Positions 43,791-52,327 are shown, counted from the first letter of the stretch. The stretch: 64,000 nucleotides of DNA from Chryseobacterium carnipullorum (GCF_900142785.1 NZ_FRCD01000007.1:1-64000), one strand, 5' to 3'. Notes: generated by a model not told the origin, from the sequence alone. Program-made: numbers and translations.

Positions 43791-45260
43791 ATGAAGAAAA
43801 GATATTTTTTTGCCATCGGAATTCTAATGCTCCTTATATTCATTTCCATTCCGGTCATTCATGTTCTTAAAACAAAATGGAGTGAACCTGATCATAAAAC
43901 AGAAATTCCAAAAGGGTATACGGATGATGCCAGTCAATTGAATTTAACAAAAATAGATACTTTAATAAAAGTCCCGTCATCGAAAACGGAGATTGAAAAT
44001 CAGCTGCGCCAGATCCTGAGATATGCCAAAGAAAAAAAGTTAAAGATCTCCATTGCCGGAGCACAACACAGCATGGGTGGACACACCATTTATCCGAATG
44101 GAATTCTCCTCAATATGCTTCCTTACAAACACATGGAGCTGGATGCTGAAAATAATATCCTGACCATTGGTTCGGGAGCTCTTTGGGAAGATGCTATAGA
44201 ATATCTTGACAAAAAAGGAAAATCAATTGCAGTGATGCAGGCATTCAGTTCGTTCTCCGTAGGCGACTCCATAAGTGTGAACGGTCACGGATGGCAGAAA
44301 AACCTTCCTCCGGTGGCATCAACTGTTGTTTCATTTACTTTAATGAATCACAACGGTGAAATTATGAATTGCAGCAGGGAAGAAAATCCTGAACTTTTTA
44401 AACTGGTAATTGGAGGTTACGGCCTGTTTGGGATTATCTTGGATGTCAAGTTAAAAGTGGTTGACAATACTGCTTTGAAATACCGATATATCCGTTTAAA
44501 CTCGGATAACTATACTGATTATTATAAGAAATTTATTTCTGATCATCCTGAAGTCAATCTGGTTTTCGGGAGACTAAGGATCTCGGACAAACATTTTCTG
44601 GAAGAGGCCACCATCAATTATTTTGAAAAAGCAAATGAAAAACCGCTTGCGCTGTCTGTCCAAAATGCCAAAAATGCAGAAACAAAACGTCTCGTTTTCC
44701 GAAGTACCGTCAACAGTGAATACGGAAAAAGGCTTCGTTGGGATCTGGAAACAGGAATGAACAAAGTGACTAAAAATGCTGTTTATTCCAGAAATGAACT
44801 GCTCAATGACCACGTTTCTCTGATTGAAAATAAAGACCCAAATTCTACGGACCTGCTACAGGAATATTTTATCCCTGAAAGAAATTTCAATCAATTTATT
44901 AAGGATATAAAGCCCGTTCTGAAAAGCTCAGGACTGGATCTTCTCAATATAACCATCCGGGCCGTTAATAAAGATGAGGATAGTTACATGAACTATGCGA
45001 GGGAAAATGTATTTGGATTTGTTTTATTATTTAACCAAAAGAAAACAGTGAAACAGGAAAACGCAATGAAAATCCTGACCAACCAACTCGTTGATATTAC
45101 TCTTAAAAATGAAGGAACATTTTATCTGCCCTACCGTCTGCATATCGATAGGGTAAAGATGAGAAAAGTATATCCTCAAACTGATTCTTTTTTCGTTCTG
45201 AAAAGAACGTATGACCCATTGGAAATTTTTGACAACAAATTTTATCAGCATTATAAATAA
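43791..45260 (+). CDS. FAD-binding oxidoreductase (aldonolactone oxidase-like)
   Basis: A PCMH-type FAD enzyme. After an N-terminal membrane anchor or signal (about 5-24) comes the FAD domain with ISIAGAQHSMGGHTIYPNG, whose His is the usual site of covalent flavin attachment, then GSGALWEDAIEYL, FSVGDSISVNGHG and GGYGLFGIILDVKLKV. The C-terminal part resembles D-arabinono-1,4-lactone and related oxidases. The substrate is not known. It lies 34 bp after the patatin gene and 12 bp before the DUF2199 gene, so all are probably co-transcribed. Confidence 0.8.
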   Translation: MKKRYFFAIGILMLLIFISIPVIHVLKTKWSEPDHKTEIPKGYTDDASQLNLTKIDTLIKVPSSKTEIENQLRQILRYAKEKKLKISIAGAQHSMGGHTIYPNGILLNMLPYKHMELDAENNILTIGSGALWEDAIEYLDKKGKSIAVMQAFSSFSVGDSISVNGHGWQKNLPPVASTVVSFTLMNHNGEIMNCSREENPELFKLVIGGYGLFGIILDVKLKVVDNTALKYRYIRLNSDNYTDYYKKFISDHPEVNLVFGRLRISDKHFLEEATINYFEKANEKPLALSVQNAKNAETKRLVFRSTVNSEYGKRLRWDLETGMNKVTKNAVYSRNELLNDHVSLIENKDPNSTDLLQEYFIPERNFNQFIKDIKPVLKSSGLDLLNITIRAVNKDEDSYMNYARENVFGFVLLFNQKKTVKQENAMKILTNQLVDITLKNEGTFYLPYRLHIDRVKMRKVYPQTDSFFVLKRTYDPLEIFDNKFYQHYK

Positions 45261-45272
45261 ATATGCGTTACT

Positions 45273-45779
45273 ATGAAATACATCTGTAAATGTTGTGGAG
45301 AAGAAAAAGAAGACTGGCCAGCCATAGTCTATAATGCTCCGATTTTTTACTCCGATTTAACTGAAGAAGAACTTGAAAATGCCGAATTAACATCAGATCT
45401 GTGCATTATTGAAGATCACGAACATACGCACCGGTTTATCCGTGTTGTCATGGTTCAGGAAGTGGCAGACAGCTGTCAGGATCTGGAATATGGAGTCTGG
45501 GTTTCATTAAGCGAAAAAAGTTTCAATGAATATGTAGAAAATTACGACAATCAAGAATTTGAAGCTGGATATTTCGGTTGGTTATCTAATTATCTTCCGG
45601 ATTATAGTTTTGAGGAAAGTATTCCTATTAATGTGATTGTCAACAATAAGACGGGAAGACCTTTTATTTATCCGCCTGAAGATTTTAAGCATCCTTTTGT
45701 TCACGATTTTTATAATGGAATTTCTATAGAGGAAGCTGAAAGGAGAATTGATATTGTTTTGAACAAAAGTAATGAATAA
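45273..45779 (+). CDS. DUF2199 protein
   Basis: A 168-residue cytosolic protein beginning YICKCCGEEKEDWP, with the Cys-rich start (Cys5, Cys7, Cys8) and the following Pro-Ala-Ile layout of DUF2199, then ITDLCIIEDHEHTHRFIR-type strands (read here as SDLCIIEDHEHTHRFIR). The family function is unknown; the Cys residues could bind a metal but a second pair is not evident. The stop overlaps the next gene by 8 bp. Confidence 0.72.
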   Translation: MKYICKCCGEEKEDWPAIVYNAPIFYSDLTEEELENAELTSDLCIIEDHEHTHRFIRVVMVQEVADSCQDLEYGVWVSLSEKSFNEYVENYDNQEFEAGYFGWLSNYLPDYSFEESIPINVIVNNKTGRPFIYPPEDFKHPFVHDFYNGISIEEAERRIDIVLNKSNE

Positions 45780-46209
45780 ACTTATTCAATTTAAAAAGTA
45801 TACTTTTAAAAATTTGCATATTGTATTACTAGTTCTTACTGTATTATTGATTCCAATCGGTTTAATAAACGAAAGAATATGGATTAGAAAAATGCTAGAG
45901 AGGCCTAAGTATACTGTTGCTACAGCCACTACCGACTGGCATCAAAAAAACAATAATGGGGTTGGAACAGATTACCAATATGAAATCAATCACGAGGTGT
46001 ATAGCAGCACAACAAACTTTTCATATAAAAAGGGAGATCGGTTTTTGATAATTTTTGACTCCATAAAACCAAAAAATTCAAAAGTACTTGATATCTATCC
46101 TGTTGGAGCTGATTACATAGGCCTGAAAATTTCTAAAAATGGTTGGAAATATCATGAAGTACCTTTTTATATAGACAGTAATAAAATTAAGAAATATTTG
46201 GAAGATTAA
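45772..46209 (+). CDS. small single-pass membrane protein of unknown function
   Basis: A 145-residue protein with one membrane helix near the N-terminus (about residues 16-31, IVLLVLTVLLIPIGLI) and a soluble C-terminal part with Tyr/Ile-rich beta strands. It is not recognised as a known family. The DUF3592-type layout (helix, then a strand-rich domain holding a nascent Y...G...Y motif) is a distant possibility. It starts inside the end of the DUF2199 gene (8-bp overlap), which implies translational coupling. Confidence 0.5.
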   Translation: MNKLIQFKKYTFKNLHIVLLVLTVLLIPIGLINERIWIRKMLERPKYTVATATTDWHQKNNNGVGTDYQYEINHEVYSSTTNFSYKKGDRFLIIFDSIKPKNSKVLDIYPVGADYIGLKISKNGWKYHEVPFYIDSNKIKKYLED

Positions 46210-46219
46210 AAATATCAAA

Positions 46220-46606
46220 ATGAACAGAGCTATCAAAAACCTTCTATTATTTGCCAGTATTCTTCTTGTTCTTACAAGCTGTCATTCCGAAACATTTGAT
46301 TCTGCTCAATGGGTTCCTATAGAATCAGGACTCTATGACGGACACCGCAAGAAAATGCTGAATGATCTGATGGAGAATGTCCTTATATTTGAACACGGAA
46401 AGCATAAAGGAACCAGTAAAAAAGAGGTGATCAACCTCATCGGAAAACCTAACGAAATTGATACAGTGAACGGATCTGAAATTTACTATATTGAAGAAAA
46501 AATAGGCATGATTGATCCTAATGGTTATATTAATCTGCATTTAACTTATAAAGCCAATTCGACATTAATCAGTTGGAAAATTGAAAATGTAGATTATAAA
46601 GAGTAA
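46220..46606 (+). CDS. small lipoprotein, BamE/SmpA-like
   Basis: A 128-residue lipoprotein with lipobox LLVLTSC (Cys21). The part GTSKKEVINLIGKPNEIDTVNG...YYIEE resembles the BamE/SmpA-OmlA fold, where a helix follows T.eeV..llG.P. Similar small lipoproteins are frequent in Flavobacteria and do not all belong to the BAM complex. It is the last of the tightly spaced set from 43791, 10 bp after the previous gene. Confidence 0.6.
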   Translation: MNRAIKNLLLFASILLVLTSCHSETFDSAQWVPIESGLYDGHRKKMLNDLMENVLIFEHGKHKGTSKKEVINLIGKPNEIDTVNGSEIYYIEEKIGMIDPNGYINLHLTYKANSTLISWKIENVDYKE

Positions 46607-46657
46607 CAAAGGTAAACATGAGTCGATTTATAAAAGAAAGAAAATCTGAAAAGTAAG

Positions 46658-46685
46658 AACGGTCATATCTCTAGACATGACCGTT
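46658..46685. terminator. hairpin between convergent genes
   Basis: AACGGTCAT (46658-46666) pairs with ATGACCGTT (46677-46685) around a 10-nt loop. There is no perfect T-run on either side, so its role as a terminator is probable rather than clear. Confidence 0.55.
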
Positions 46686-46691
46686 ACCTGT

Positions 46692-47222
46692 TTATATTGA
46701 ATCCAAAAACTCCAGATACATCGGCACACTTCTTTCAATCCATTCTTTGGAAGGATCGTTTTCTATCCCGTAGTAAACAAAAGGTTCTTTATAGTCTGCT
46801 TTGATGTAGTCAAAAGTCAGTTCATAAGGACGGAAAAGCTCGTTCATTGTATATTTGTATTTTCCGGATGCGCTGTAGCCCTGTTCATCTATTCCAGCCG
46901 TAACTGCCAATGTCATCTTCTTCCCTCCCGCTCTGTAACCGCTTTTGCTTCCATAAGCCCAGCCGTAAAGCAGTACCTCATCAAACCATTTCTTCAAAAG
47001 CGGCGGATTGCTGAACCAGTAGAACGGAAACTGAAAGACTATCCTGTCATAAGACTCTATCAACTCCTGCTCTTTTGCAACGTCTATCTTTTCATCCGGA
47101 TAGGCTTCGTATAAAGAATGAACCGTGTATTTTTCAGGAGATTTTTTTAACTCTTCGATCCATCTTTTATTGATCACCGATTTTTCGATATCCGGGTGAA
47201 TAACTATAATTAATGTTTTCAT
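46692..47222 (-). CDS. NAD(P)H-dependent flavodoxin-fold oxidoreductase
   Basis: A Flavodoxin_2 reductase (MdaB/KefF-like) with TLIIVIHPD at the FMN loop, RIVFQFPFYWFSNPPLLKKWFDEVL and the C-terminal KPYEL-type segment (FRPYELTFDY). The ATG at 47222 (MKTLIIV) is chosen over the longer one. It is transcribed away from an HxlR regulator at 47316, and the shared 93-bp region holds a dyad and an inverted repeat. HxlR proteins such as YodB repress azoreductase or nitroreductase genes and sense quinones or electrophiles, which fits this pair. Confidence 0.88.
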   Translation of the reverse strand: MKTLIIVIHPDIEKSVINKRWIEELKKSPEKYTVHSLYEAYPDEKIDVAKEQELIESYDRIVFQFPFYWFSNPPLLKKWFDEVLLYGWAYGSKSGYRAGGKKMTLAVTAGIDEQGYSASGKYKYTMNELFRPYELTFDYIKADYKEPFVYYGIENDPSKEWIERSVPMYLEFLDSI

Positions 47223-47243
47223 ATTTCGTTTACATTTCTTCAG

Positions 47244-47251
47244 CAAAAATA
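47244..47251 (-). promoter_or_regulatory. -7 box of the reductase gene
   Basis: TATTTTTG on the minus strand, 21 bp before the ATG at 47222. No exact -33 TTG was seen at the normal distance. Confidence 0.4.
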
Positions 47252-47260
47252 ATATACGTA

Positions 47261-47314
47261 ACTTACATTTCAGACATTAGTATCCAATTGTATGGTACTA
47301 TAAAAAATGTAAGT
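47261..47314. promoter_or_regulatory. candidate HxlR operator region
   Basis: An outer inverted repeat ACTTACATTT (47261-47270) / AAATGTAAGT (47305-47314) encloses an inner dyad TAGTA...TACTA (47278-47300, with CC/GG). TAGTA/TACTA half-sites are reported for YodB-type HxlR proteins. The site lies between the divergent reductase and regulator starts, so one protein could control both. Confidence 0.5.
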
Positions 47315-47315
47315 A

Positions 47316-47708
47316 ATGACTAAAATAAAGGAAACATCTACCAATTTTGCCAATAAAAAAGCGCTTTCCGACGAATGTCCGGAGATCTATGCATCCAATA
47401 CGATTGGCGGACAATGGGCACTCGCCATTTGCTGTTACCTCATCAATGGAAAACTGAGATTTGGAGAGCTCAGAAAAAAGCTGAACAACATCACAGAACG
47501 AATGCTTACGCTGCAACTCCGCAGACTGGAAGAAGACCGCATCATCACCAGAACCGTCTATGCTGAAGTTCCGCCCCGCGTGGAATATGAACTGACAGAG
47601 ATTGGGTACAAGCTGAAGCCTATCATCCTGGAATTTGAAAAATGGGGAATAGAGCATAAGGCAATTATGACTCAAAAACAGGAGATTTCCGAACTAAAAA
47701 AGTCATAG
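47316..47708 (+). CDS. HxlR-family transcriptional regulator
   Basis: A 130-residue winged-helix MarR-like regulator of the HxlR family. It has the Cys in DECPEIY near the N-terminus (the redox-sensing Cys in YodB-type members), then NTIGGQWALAICCYLINGKLRFGELRKKLNNITERMLTLQLRRLEEDRI as the typical fold (GQWALAICCYLINGKLRFGE is the core). It ends in a dimer helix. It is divergent from the reductase at 46692-47222, the likely target. Confidence 0.93.
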   Translation: MTKIKETSTNFANKKALSDECPEIYASNTIGGQWALAICCYLINGKLRFGELRKKLNNITERMLTLQLRRLEEDRIITRTVYAEVPPRVEYELTEIGYKLKPIILEFEKWGIEHKAIMTQKQEISELKKS

Positions 47709-47776
47709 AAATTTCACCACAGTAATTCTTTCAAATCCCCAGTACTATATAGAATATCGTGAACTCAACCTCAATT

Positions 47777-47820
47777 CCCCTCCCACGGAGGGGTGGCAGA
47801 TCAAAGATCTGACGGGGTGG
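47777..47820. repeat. palindromic intergenic repeat (REP-like)
   Basis: CCCCTCC (47777-47783) pairs with GGAGGGG (47787-47793) around CAC. A second hairpin CAGATC-AAA-GATCTG (47797-47811) is flanked by GTGG and GACGGGG. I remember similar CCCCTCC/ACCCCGTC palindromes as multi-copy repeats between genes of Chryseobacterium. Only one copy is in this window. Confidence 0.5.
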
Positions 47821-47879
47821 TCAACAAGAAACAAACGCATTAATTGTCACCAAACAAATAAACATAAAACATCATATTC

Positions 47880-48326
47880 ATGGTTACACTAGATTTTCTT
47901 AAAACCATTTTATTTTCCCATGCTTCGAGGAATAATCCCCGTGCCAATTATTTCTATGAATTTGATATCGTGGTCTTTGATCATTCAACAGATGCGTCAG
48001 ATTTCATGAGAACCTATTTTGCGTTAAAAGACAATAAAGAACTGGCTGTAAGATCAATAACTGAATTTGAATTCAGGGAAATCATCTACACATGGTTCTT
48101 TGGCCGCGAACGATCAAAGAACAGCAATCGGGATCCTTCAGAAAATTTAGAAGAAGTGAACAGTTTTTATTGTTCTTTGAAAGCGTTTACCAAAGAAAAC
48201 AGGATTTTTCATTTTCAAAATGCTAATAAGGGCCGTTACGAATATCAGTTGGGTATAGCTTTTGATTATCTCTACATTGAAGGCGAGGAAAATAATTTTC
48301 TCATTTATTTTAATGCCCAGGGCTAA
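47880..48326 (+). CDS. protein of unknown function
   Basis: A 148-residue protein with no signal peptide and no strong membrane segment. It is aromatic- and acid-rich (YFYEFDIVVFDHSTDASDFM, FEFREIIYTWFFGRERS). I recognise no family. It lies downstream of the REP-like repeat and upstream of a secreted protein gene (43 bp), probably in one transcript. The alternating hydrophobic pattern suggests a small alpha/beta fold, but no catalytic motif is visible. Confidence 0.5.
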   Translation: MVTLDFLKTILFSHASRNNPRANYFYEFDIVVFDHSTDASDFMRTYFALKDNKELAVRSITEFEFREIIYTWFFGRERSKNSNRDPSENLEEVNSFYCSLKAFTKENRIFHFQNANKGRYEYQLGIAFDYLYIEGEENNFLIYFNAQG

Positions 48327-48369
48327 TATTTTGTAAATTTAATCTCTCTTAACCATCAAAAACTATTCT

Positions 48370-48879
48370 ATGAAAAACTTAGCATTTTTATTCATTTTAT
48401 CCGTGTTTCTTTTCTTCGGAGTTCATGCAAACGCACAAAAAATTTCGGACGGCCAAACCATTGAAGTCAATGGAATGAGTGTTACTTTTAATATTTTAAA
48501 CAAAGAAAGTATTGAAGCAGGCGGAAAGCCCTATGACCGTTATAAGGTTTCAGCGTCTGTAAAAAATACCTCAGACAAAGCGTACAACATCAGACTGTCT
48601 TCTTACCCCCAGATCGTGAGTAATATCGGACTTGTAGAACTGAACTGCATCAATGCAACCGGTGCCAAGCTGACTTCCAAAAAGATCGAACTAAAAATGA
48701 AAGCACAGATGATCAACGTGACCTACTCTGCTTACGATAAATCCGGGAAATTCACTAATGGAATTATTCCTGTAACGGGAAGTTATTATTTTGATCCGGG
48801 AGATACGATCAGCGACAATGCTATTTTTATCGTTCCGCAAGGACAGGCTCCTGATGTTACCGTGAGAAGTTTAAAATAA
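48370..48879 (+). CDS. secreted protein of unknown function
   Basis: A 169-residue protein with a clean signal peptide (MKNLAFLFILSVFLFFGVHA, cleavage near NAQ at about 23). The mature part is a single beta-rich domain with Asn/Ser/Lys-rich turns (VKNTSDKAYNIRLSSYPQIV), reminiscent of immunoglobulin-like or DUF4352-type folds that carry alternate strands. It has no catalytic motif and no lipobox Cys. It ends at a hairpin shared with the convergent tag gene. Confidence 0.55.
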   Translation: MKNLAFLFILSVFLFFGVHANAQKISDGQTIEVNGMSVTFNILNKESIEAGGKPYDRYKVSASVKNTSDKAYNIRLSSYPQIVSNIGLVELNCINATGAKLTSKKIELKMKAQMINVTYSAYDKSGKFTNGIIPVTGSYYFDPGDTISDNAIFIVPQGQAPDVTVRSLK

Positions 48880-48902
48880 TTGAAACTATAAAATTGAAAT
48901 GC

Positions 48903-48923
48903 AAACCTCCAGATTGGAGGTTT
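48903..48923. terminator. terminator between convergent genes
   Basis: AAACCTCCA (48903-48911) pairs with TGGAGGTTT (48915-48923) with a 3-nt loop GAT, followed by TATCTTTTTT. Its right edge reaches the stop codon of tag. Confidence 0.8.
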
Positions 48924-49474
48924 TATCTTTTTTCCCACATGGGTTTATGTTTCAAAACTTCTTTATATACCGGACAGCTTTCGTCATGGCATCCCTTTAA
49001 AAATCCAATGCTCATCAGAAATTCGTTGACAATTTCTCCACCTGTAAATTTGAATGTTTTTTTGAATATCTTCATCCATTCCTGTAATGTTTTCGGATGA
49101 TGATGTTCCAGCCATTTTTCGAATGAACCATACTCTTTTTGGAGTTCGATGATGGTTTTAGCGTTTTCTATCGCGGCATTTACTTTTAATTTATTTCTGA
49201 TTATTCCGGGATCACCCAAAAGACGTTCACGGTCTTCTTCCGTGTAAGCTGCTACTTTTTGAATATTAAAATGATCATACGCTTGTCTGAAACTTTCTTC
49301 TTTCTTTAAAATCGTTTCCCAGCTCAGACCTGCCTGATTAATCTCCATAATCAATCTTCCGAACAATTCATGATCATCATGAATCGGAAATCCGTAATGA
49401 TGATCGTGGTAATTTTTGTGAAGTTCTTTTCTGCTTTCCGGCTGCATTCCTGCTATGGCTGAACAATAACTCAT
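48923..49474 (-). CDS. tag: DNA-3-methyladenine glycosylase I
   Basis: Tag removes 3-methyladenine from alkylated DNA, the first step of base-excision repair. The zinc ligands fit the family: Cys4, His23 (YHDHHYG), His163 and Cys167 (HDESC). The helix-hairpin-helix-like segment ERLLGDPGIIRNKLKVNAAIENA is typical. Length 183 is normal. The ATG overlaps the stop of the upstream MazG-like gene by 4 bp. Confidence 0.95.
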   Translation of the reverse strand: MSYCSAIAGMQPESRKELHKNYHDHHYGFPIHDDHELFGRLIMEINQAGLSWETILKKEESFRQAYDHFNIQKVAAYTEEDRERLLGDPGIIRNKLKVNAAIENAKTIIELQKEYGSFEKWLEHHHPKTLQEWMKIFKKTFKFTGGEIVNEFLMSIGFLKGCHDESCPVYKEVLKHKPMWEKR

Positions 49475-49791
49475 TGTAATATATTTTCTGTTTTCGTTAA
49501 AAATTTTCCTAAAGCATCTTTGATATCAATTCCGGTCCGGTCTGCCAAGATCATCAGCCACCAGATATTTTCGCCCATTTTATGTTCAAGTTCTTCTCTG
49601 GAGTTTGATTTTGTCCATGTTTTTTCATGTGACATTATATTTCGTCCCAGTAAACCTGCATCCGTAAGATAAGCTAAGGCATCCTGTTCTAAAGTCCACT
49701 CTTTACCGTTCTGTTGAATTTCCAGCTGATGATACTTTTCTCTGATCTCCAGAGAGCGTCTGATCATTTCATCCAGATGATTTTGATCCAT
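49471..49791 (-). CDS. MazG-like all-alpha protein
   Basis: A 106-residue helical protein of the MazG-like / DUF3605-type group. It has the acidic helices RSLEIREKYHQLEIQ and KMGENIWWLMILADRTGIDI, where WWLMILADRTGID corresponds to the metal-binding E..D helix of NTP pyrophosphohydrolases. Catalytic potential is uncertain because the EExxE motif is not perfect. It is translationally coupled to tag (4-bp overlap), which suggests a role with DNA or nucleotide damage. Confidence 0.7.
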   Translation of the reverse strand: MDQNHLDEMIRRSLEIREKYHQLEIQQNGKEWTLEQDALAYLTDAGLLGRNIMSHEKTWTKSNSREELEHKMGENIWWLMILADRTGIDIKDALGKFLTKTENILQ

Positions 49792-49943
49792 AATTTTTGT
49801 TGTTTTAATTGCCGAACTGAAATACTTGAAACGATAAAGATAATGCAGGATTGTGACAACTGTTAGTCAGTAGCATTTATTTTTTTATTTTTATGATCTG
49901 TAGTTTTCCGGAATAGCATAATTTAGAGATCTTAAAATAATCT

Positions 49944-50858
49944 ATGAAACCTTTTCTAGCCTTCTTTTTTGCTCTGATATTCATTTCCTTTAATGCCCAG
50001 AAGATCTATTCAAAAGCATATGGAAATCCAAAAGATGCTCCTGTGATTTTCATTCATGGCGGACCCAGCGGAAATGCTACATTATTTGAAGGAACTACAG
50101 CCCAAAAACTTGCGGATAAAGGGTTTTACGTTATTGTATACGACAGACGCGGAGAAGGAAGATCCAAAGATGAAAATGCTTCCATGACTTTTAAAGAAAG
50201 TTTTAATGACCTCAACCAAATCTATGCAGAATATGGTATTAAGAAGGCCAATATTTTAGCCCACAGTTTTGGAGGAATTATCGGAACTTTATTTACCAGA
50301 CAATTTTCTGAAAAAGTAAGTTCACTAACTCTTGCAGGCGCTTTATTTTCCCAGCAGGAAACGTATGACCATATTTTAAAGCAGGCTAAAGAGAAATTCA
50401 GAAATGATCCTTCAAAACTTAATGAAATCCATGAGATCGAAAAATTAAGCAAGAACTCTGCTGCTTACCGAAAAAGATGCTATGAAACAGCCAGCGAAAT
50501 GAGTTTCTTTTCGATGCCCTCTCCGACTCCTGAAAGCAGGCAATTGAGAAAAGAATATGAAGCAGGTGAATTTTATTCCACAAACTTCAGAAATGCCGAA
50601 TCACCACTGAAATTTTATAGAAACGAAACTCAAAACAATCTTAACAATATCTCTGTTCTGAAAGAAATAAAAAAAAGAGGAATTCCTATTTTTGCCGTCT
50701 ATGGAAAAGATGATGGAATATTCTCCACAAAACAGCTTAATGACATGAAGAAGATAGCCGGAAAAAATCATTTTAAACTTATCGACAATTGTTCGCATTA
50801 TCTTTTCGTGGACCAGCAGAATGAATTTTTACAATTCTTGGTTGAAAATCTAAAATAA
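49944..50858 (+). CDS. secreted alpha/beta hydrolase (proline iminopeptidase-like)
   Basis: A 304-residue alpha/beta hydrolase with signal peptide (cleavage near FNAQ). Motifs are the oxyanion strand VIFIHGGPSGN, the nucleophile elbow AHSFGG, Asp in YGKDDGIF and His in DNCSHYLF. The closest relatives seem to be proline iminopeptidases and related esterases. The nucleophile motif has Ala in place of the first Gly (A-H-S-F-G), a common variant. The substrate is unknown. Confidence 0.83.
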   Translation: MKPFLAFFFALIFISFNAQKIYSKAYGNPKDAPVIFIHGGPSGNATLFEGTTAQKLADKGFYVIVYDRRGEGRSKDENASMTFKESFNDLNQIYAEYGIKKANILAHSFGGIIGTLFTRQFSEKVSSLTLAGALFSQQETYDHILKQAKEKFRNDPSKLNEIHEIEKLSKNSAAYRKRCYETASEMSFFSMPSPTPESRQLRKEYEAGEFYSTNFRNAESPLKFYRNETQNNLNNISVLKEIKKRGIPIFAVYGKDDGIFSTKQLNDMKKIAGKNHFKLIDNCSHYLFVDQQNEFLQFLVENLK

Positions 50859-50870
50859 AATGTAGTTTTG
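50838..50870 (+). promoter_or_regulatory. promoter within the end of the hydrolase gene
   Basis: TTG at 50842-50844 (or 50838-50840) and TAGTTTTG at 50863-50870, spaced 18 (or 22) bp, fit the Bacteroidota promoter. Transcription would start at about 50877, so the ATG at 50897 is preferred for the next gene. Confidence 0.6.
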
Positions 50871-50896
50871 CAGCAATGCAGGCACTCCAAATCCAT

Positions 50897-51259
50897 ATGA
50901 AAAACTACAGAGCATTCTTCATGATGCTTATTCTTTCGTTTTCATTATCGCCGTGTTCTGTAAAAAGAGATCTTCTCAGTATTCTTGACATTCAGTATAT
51001 CAGTGGTTTAAATAAAGTAAAAACTACAATTGGTGAGGCATCTGTTTGTGATCTGTCAACCGAAAGTTCTTCAAACAGAGGTTCTGTATCTAAAAATAGC
51101 CTAAAATCAAAAGGAAATAGGTACTTTACGGCTTTAGATGCTGCAATCTACTCCCAAAAAGGGAAAGTAATCTCCCAAAATAAGTATTCCGGGCACTCTA
51201 CCGGAAACAGTCCGCCGAAATATATCTTATTTAAAAGATTGAAATTGGATCTGATTTAG
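50897..51259 (+). CDS. small exported protein upstream of doxD
   Basis: A 120-residue protein starting MKNYRAFFMMLILSF, with a signal peptide ending near SLSPC, which could serve as a lipobox Cys, then Ser/Asn/Lys-rich low-complexity sequence. An ATG 21 bp upstream is in frame but would lie on the predicted transcription start. No family is recognised. Short exported proteins of this kind seem to precede DoxD-type genes in several Flavobacteria, so it may be a partner of the next gene. Confidence 0.55.
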   Translation: MKNYRAFFMMLILSFSLSPCSVKRDLLSILDIQYISGLNKVKTTIGEASVCDLSTESSSNRGSVSKNSLKSKGNRYFTALDAAIYSQKGKVISQNKYSGHSTGNSPPKYILFKRLKLDLI

Positions 51260-51313
51260 ATTGTATCTTAATCACATTGTCTACAAACAGTCTTTTAATT
51301 CAATACAATTTCA

Positions 51314-52327
51314 ATGAAACATACTTCAGACAGCCGGTCTTATGACCTGGCCGGACTTTATACATTATCACTCCGTCTGGTAATCGGATGGACTTACTTT
51401 TCAGCTTTCTGGCGCAGGCTAGTCCTCGAAAACAAACTTATTCCCGATGAAGCCGGATATATTGGTGAAAAATTCAATCATTTCCTGCCCAATGCTCTCG
51501 GAATAAAACCGATTATCGAGTACCTGGTCACTCACCCCGATGCTTTAGAAACTTCAATGATTACGTTTACCCTCATTGAGGCTATTGTAGGACTATTCAT
51601 TATACTGGGGCTTTTTACCCGACTGATGAGCATAGGAATTTTTGGTCTTGCGATGGGAATTCTACTGGGTTCCGGCTGGATCGGAACCACGTGTCTTGAT
51701 GAATGGCAAATTGGTGTTTTAGGAATTGCAGGTGGATTTGTTTTGTTCCTTACCGGCAGCGGAAATTTTTCTCTGGATCATTATTTTATTAAGAAAAATA
51801 AAAAATTCACTCACAAAAAATGGTTTCTATGGCTCGGATCGGGTGTTCTTCCTTTGCCCAATCCAAAAATCCTTGTACTGGCAGGTTCTGTGTTTATTTT
51901 CGGACTTACATTGTACACCAATCAATATTTCCATGGCGGAGTCTGGGGAACACTACACAACAAGTCTGTAAAACCTAAGATTGAAATTTCCAATGTGTTG
52001 CTTACCCAATCGGATCTGACATTTGAAGTGTACAGGACACAGGGGGCGGATGTCTACGGTTCTTTCCTGATTGGCATTGATCTTCTGGACAAGAACGGGA
52101 CGATTTTAAAATCATTGGACATCAGGGACCTTTCAAAATTTCCGAAAGAAAATATCCGGAATCATTATGTGGCTAAAGTAAAACCTGGAAAACACAGTTT
52201 GATTATTCCGCTTGGAGCAAAGGCTGATCTGACCCTGAGTCTTAATGATACTCGGATGAAGGGAGAAGTTCATACGATCAAACTTACTGACATCAGTGGG
52301 ATTGAATGGACAGCAGAAATAAAATAA
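51314..52327 (+). CDS. DoxD/DoxA-like membrane protein (TQO small subunit)
   Basis: A 337-residue protein with an N-terminal DoxD part (about residues 1-155, four membrane helices; YTLSLRLVIGWTYFSAFWRR at the start) and a fifth helix near 188-206, then a periplasmic DoxA-like beta domain. In Acidianus thiosulfate:quinone oxidoreductase these two are separate small subunits; here they are fused. In Bacteroidota the enzyme activity has not been shown, so TQO function is unproven. The gene ends before a two-way terminator. Confidence 0.82.
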   Translation: MKHTSDSRSYDLAGLYTLSLRLVIGWTYFSAFWRRLVLENKLIPDEAGYIGEKFNHFLPNALGIKPIIEYLVTHPDALETSMITFTLIEAIVGLFIILGLFTRLMSIGIFGLAMGILLGSGWIGTTCLDEWQIGVLGIAGGFVLFLTGSGNFSLDHYFIKKNKKFTHKKWFLWLGSGVLPLPNPKILVLAGSVFIFGLTLYTNQYFHGGVWGTLHNKSVKPKIEISNVLLTQSDLTFEVYRTQGADVYGSFLIGIDLLDKNGTILKSLDIRDLSKFPKENIRNHYVAKVKPGKHSLIIPLGAKADLTLSLNDTRMKGEVHTIKLTDISGIEWTAEIK

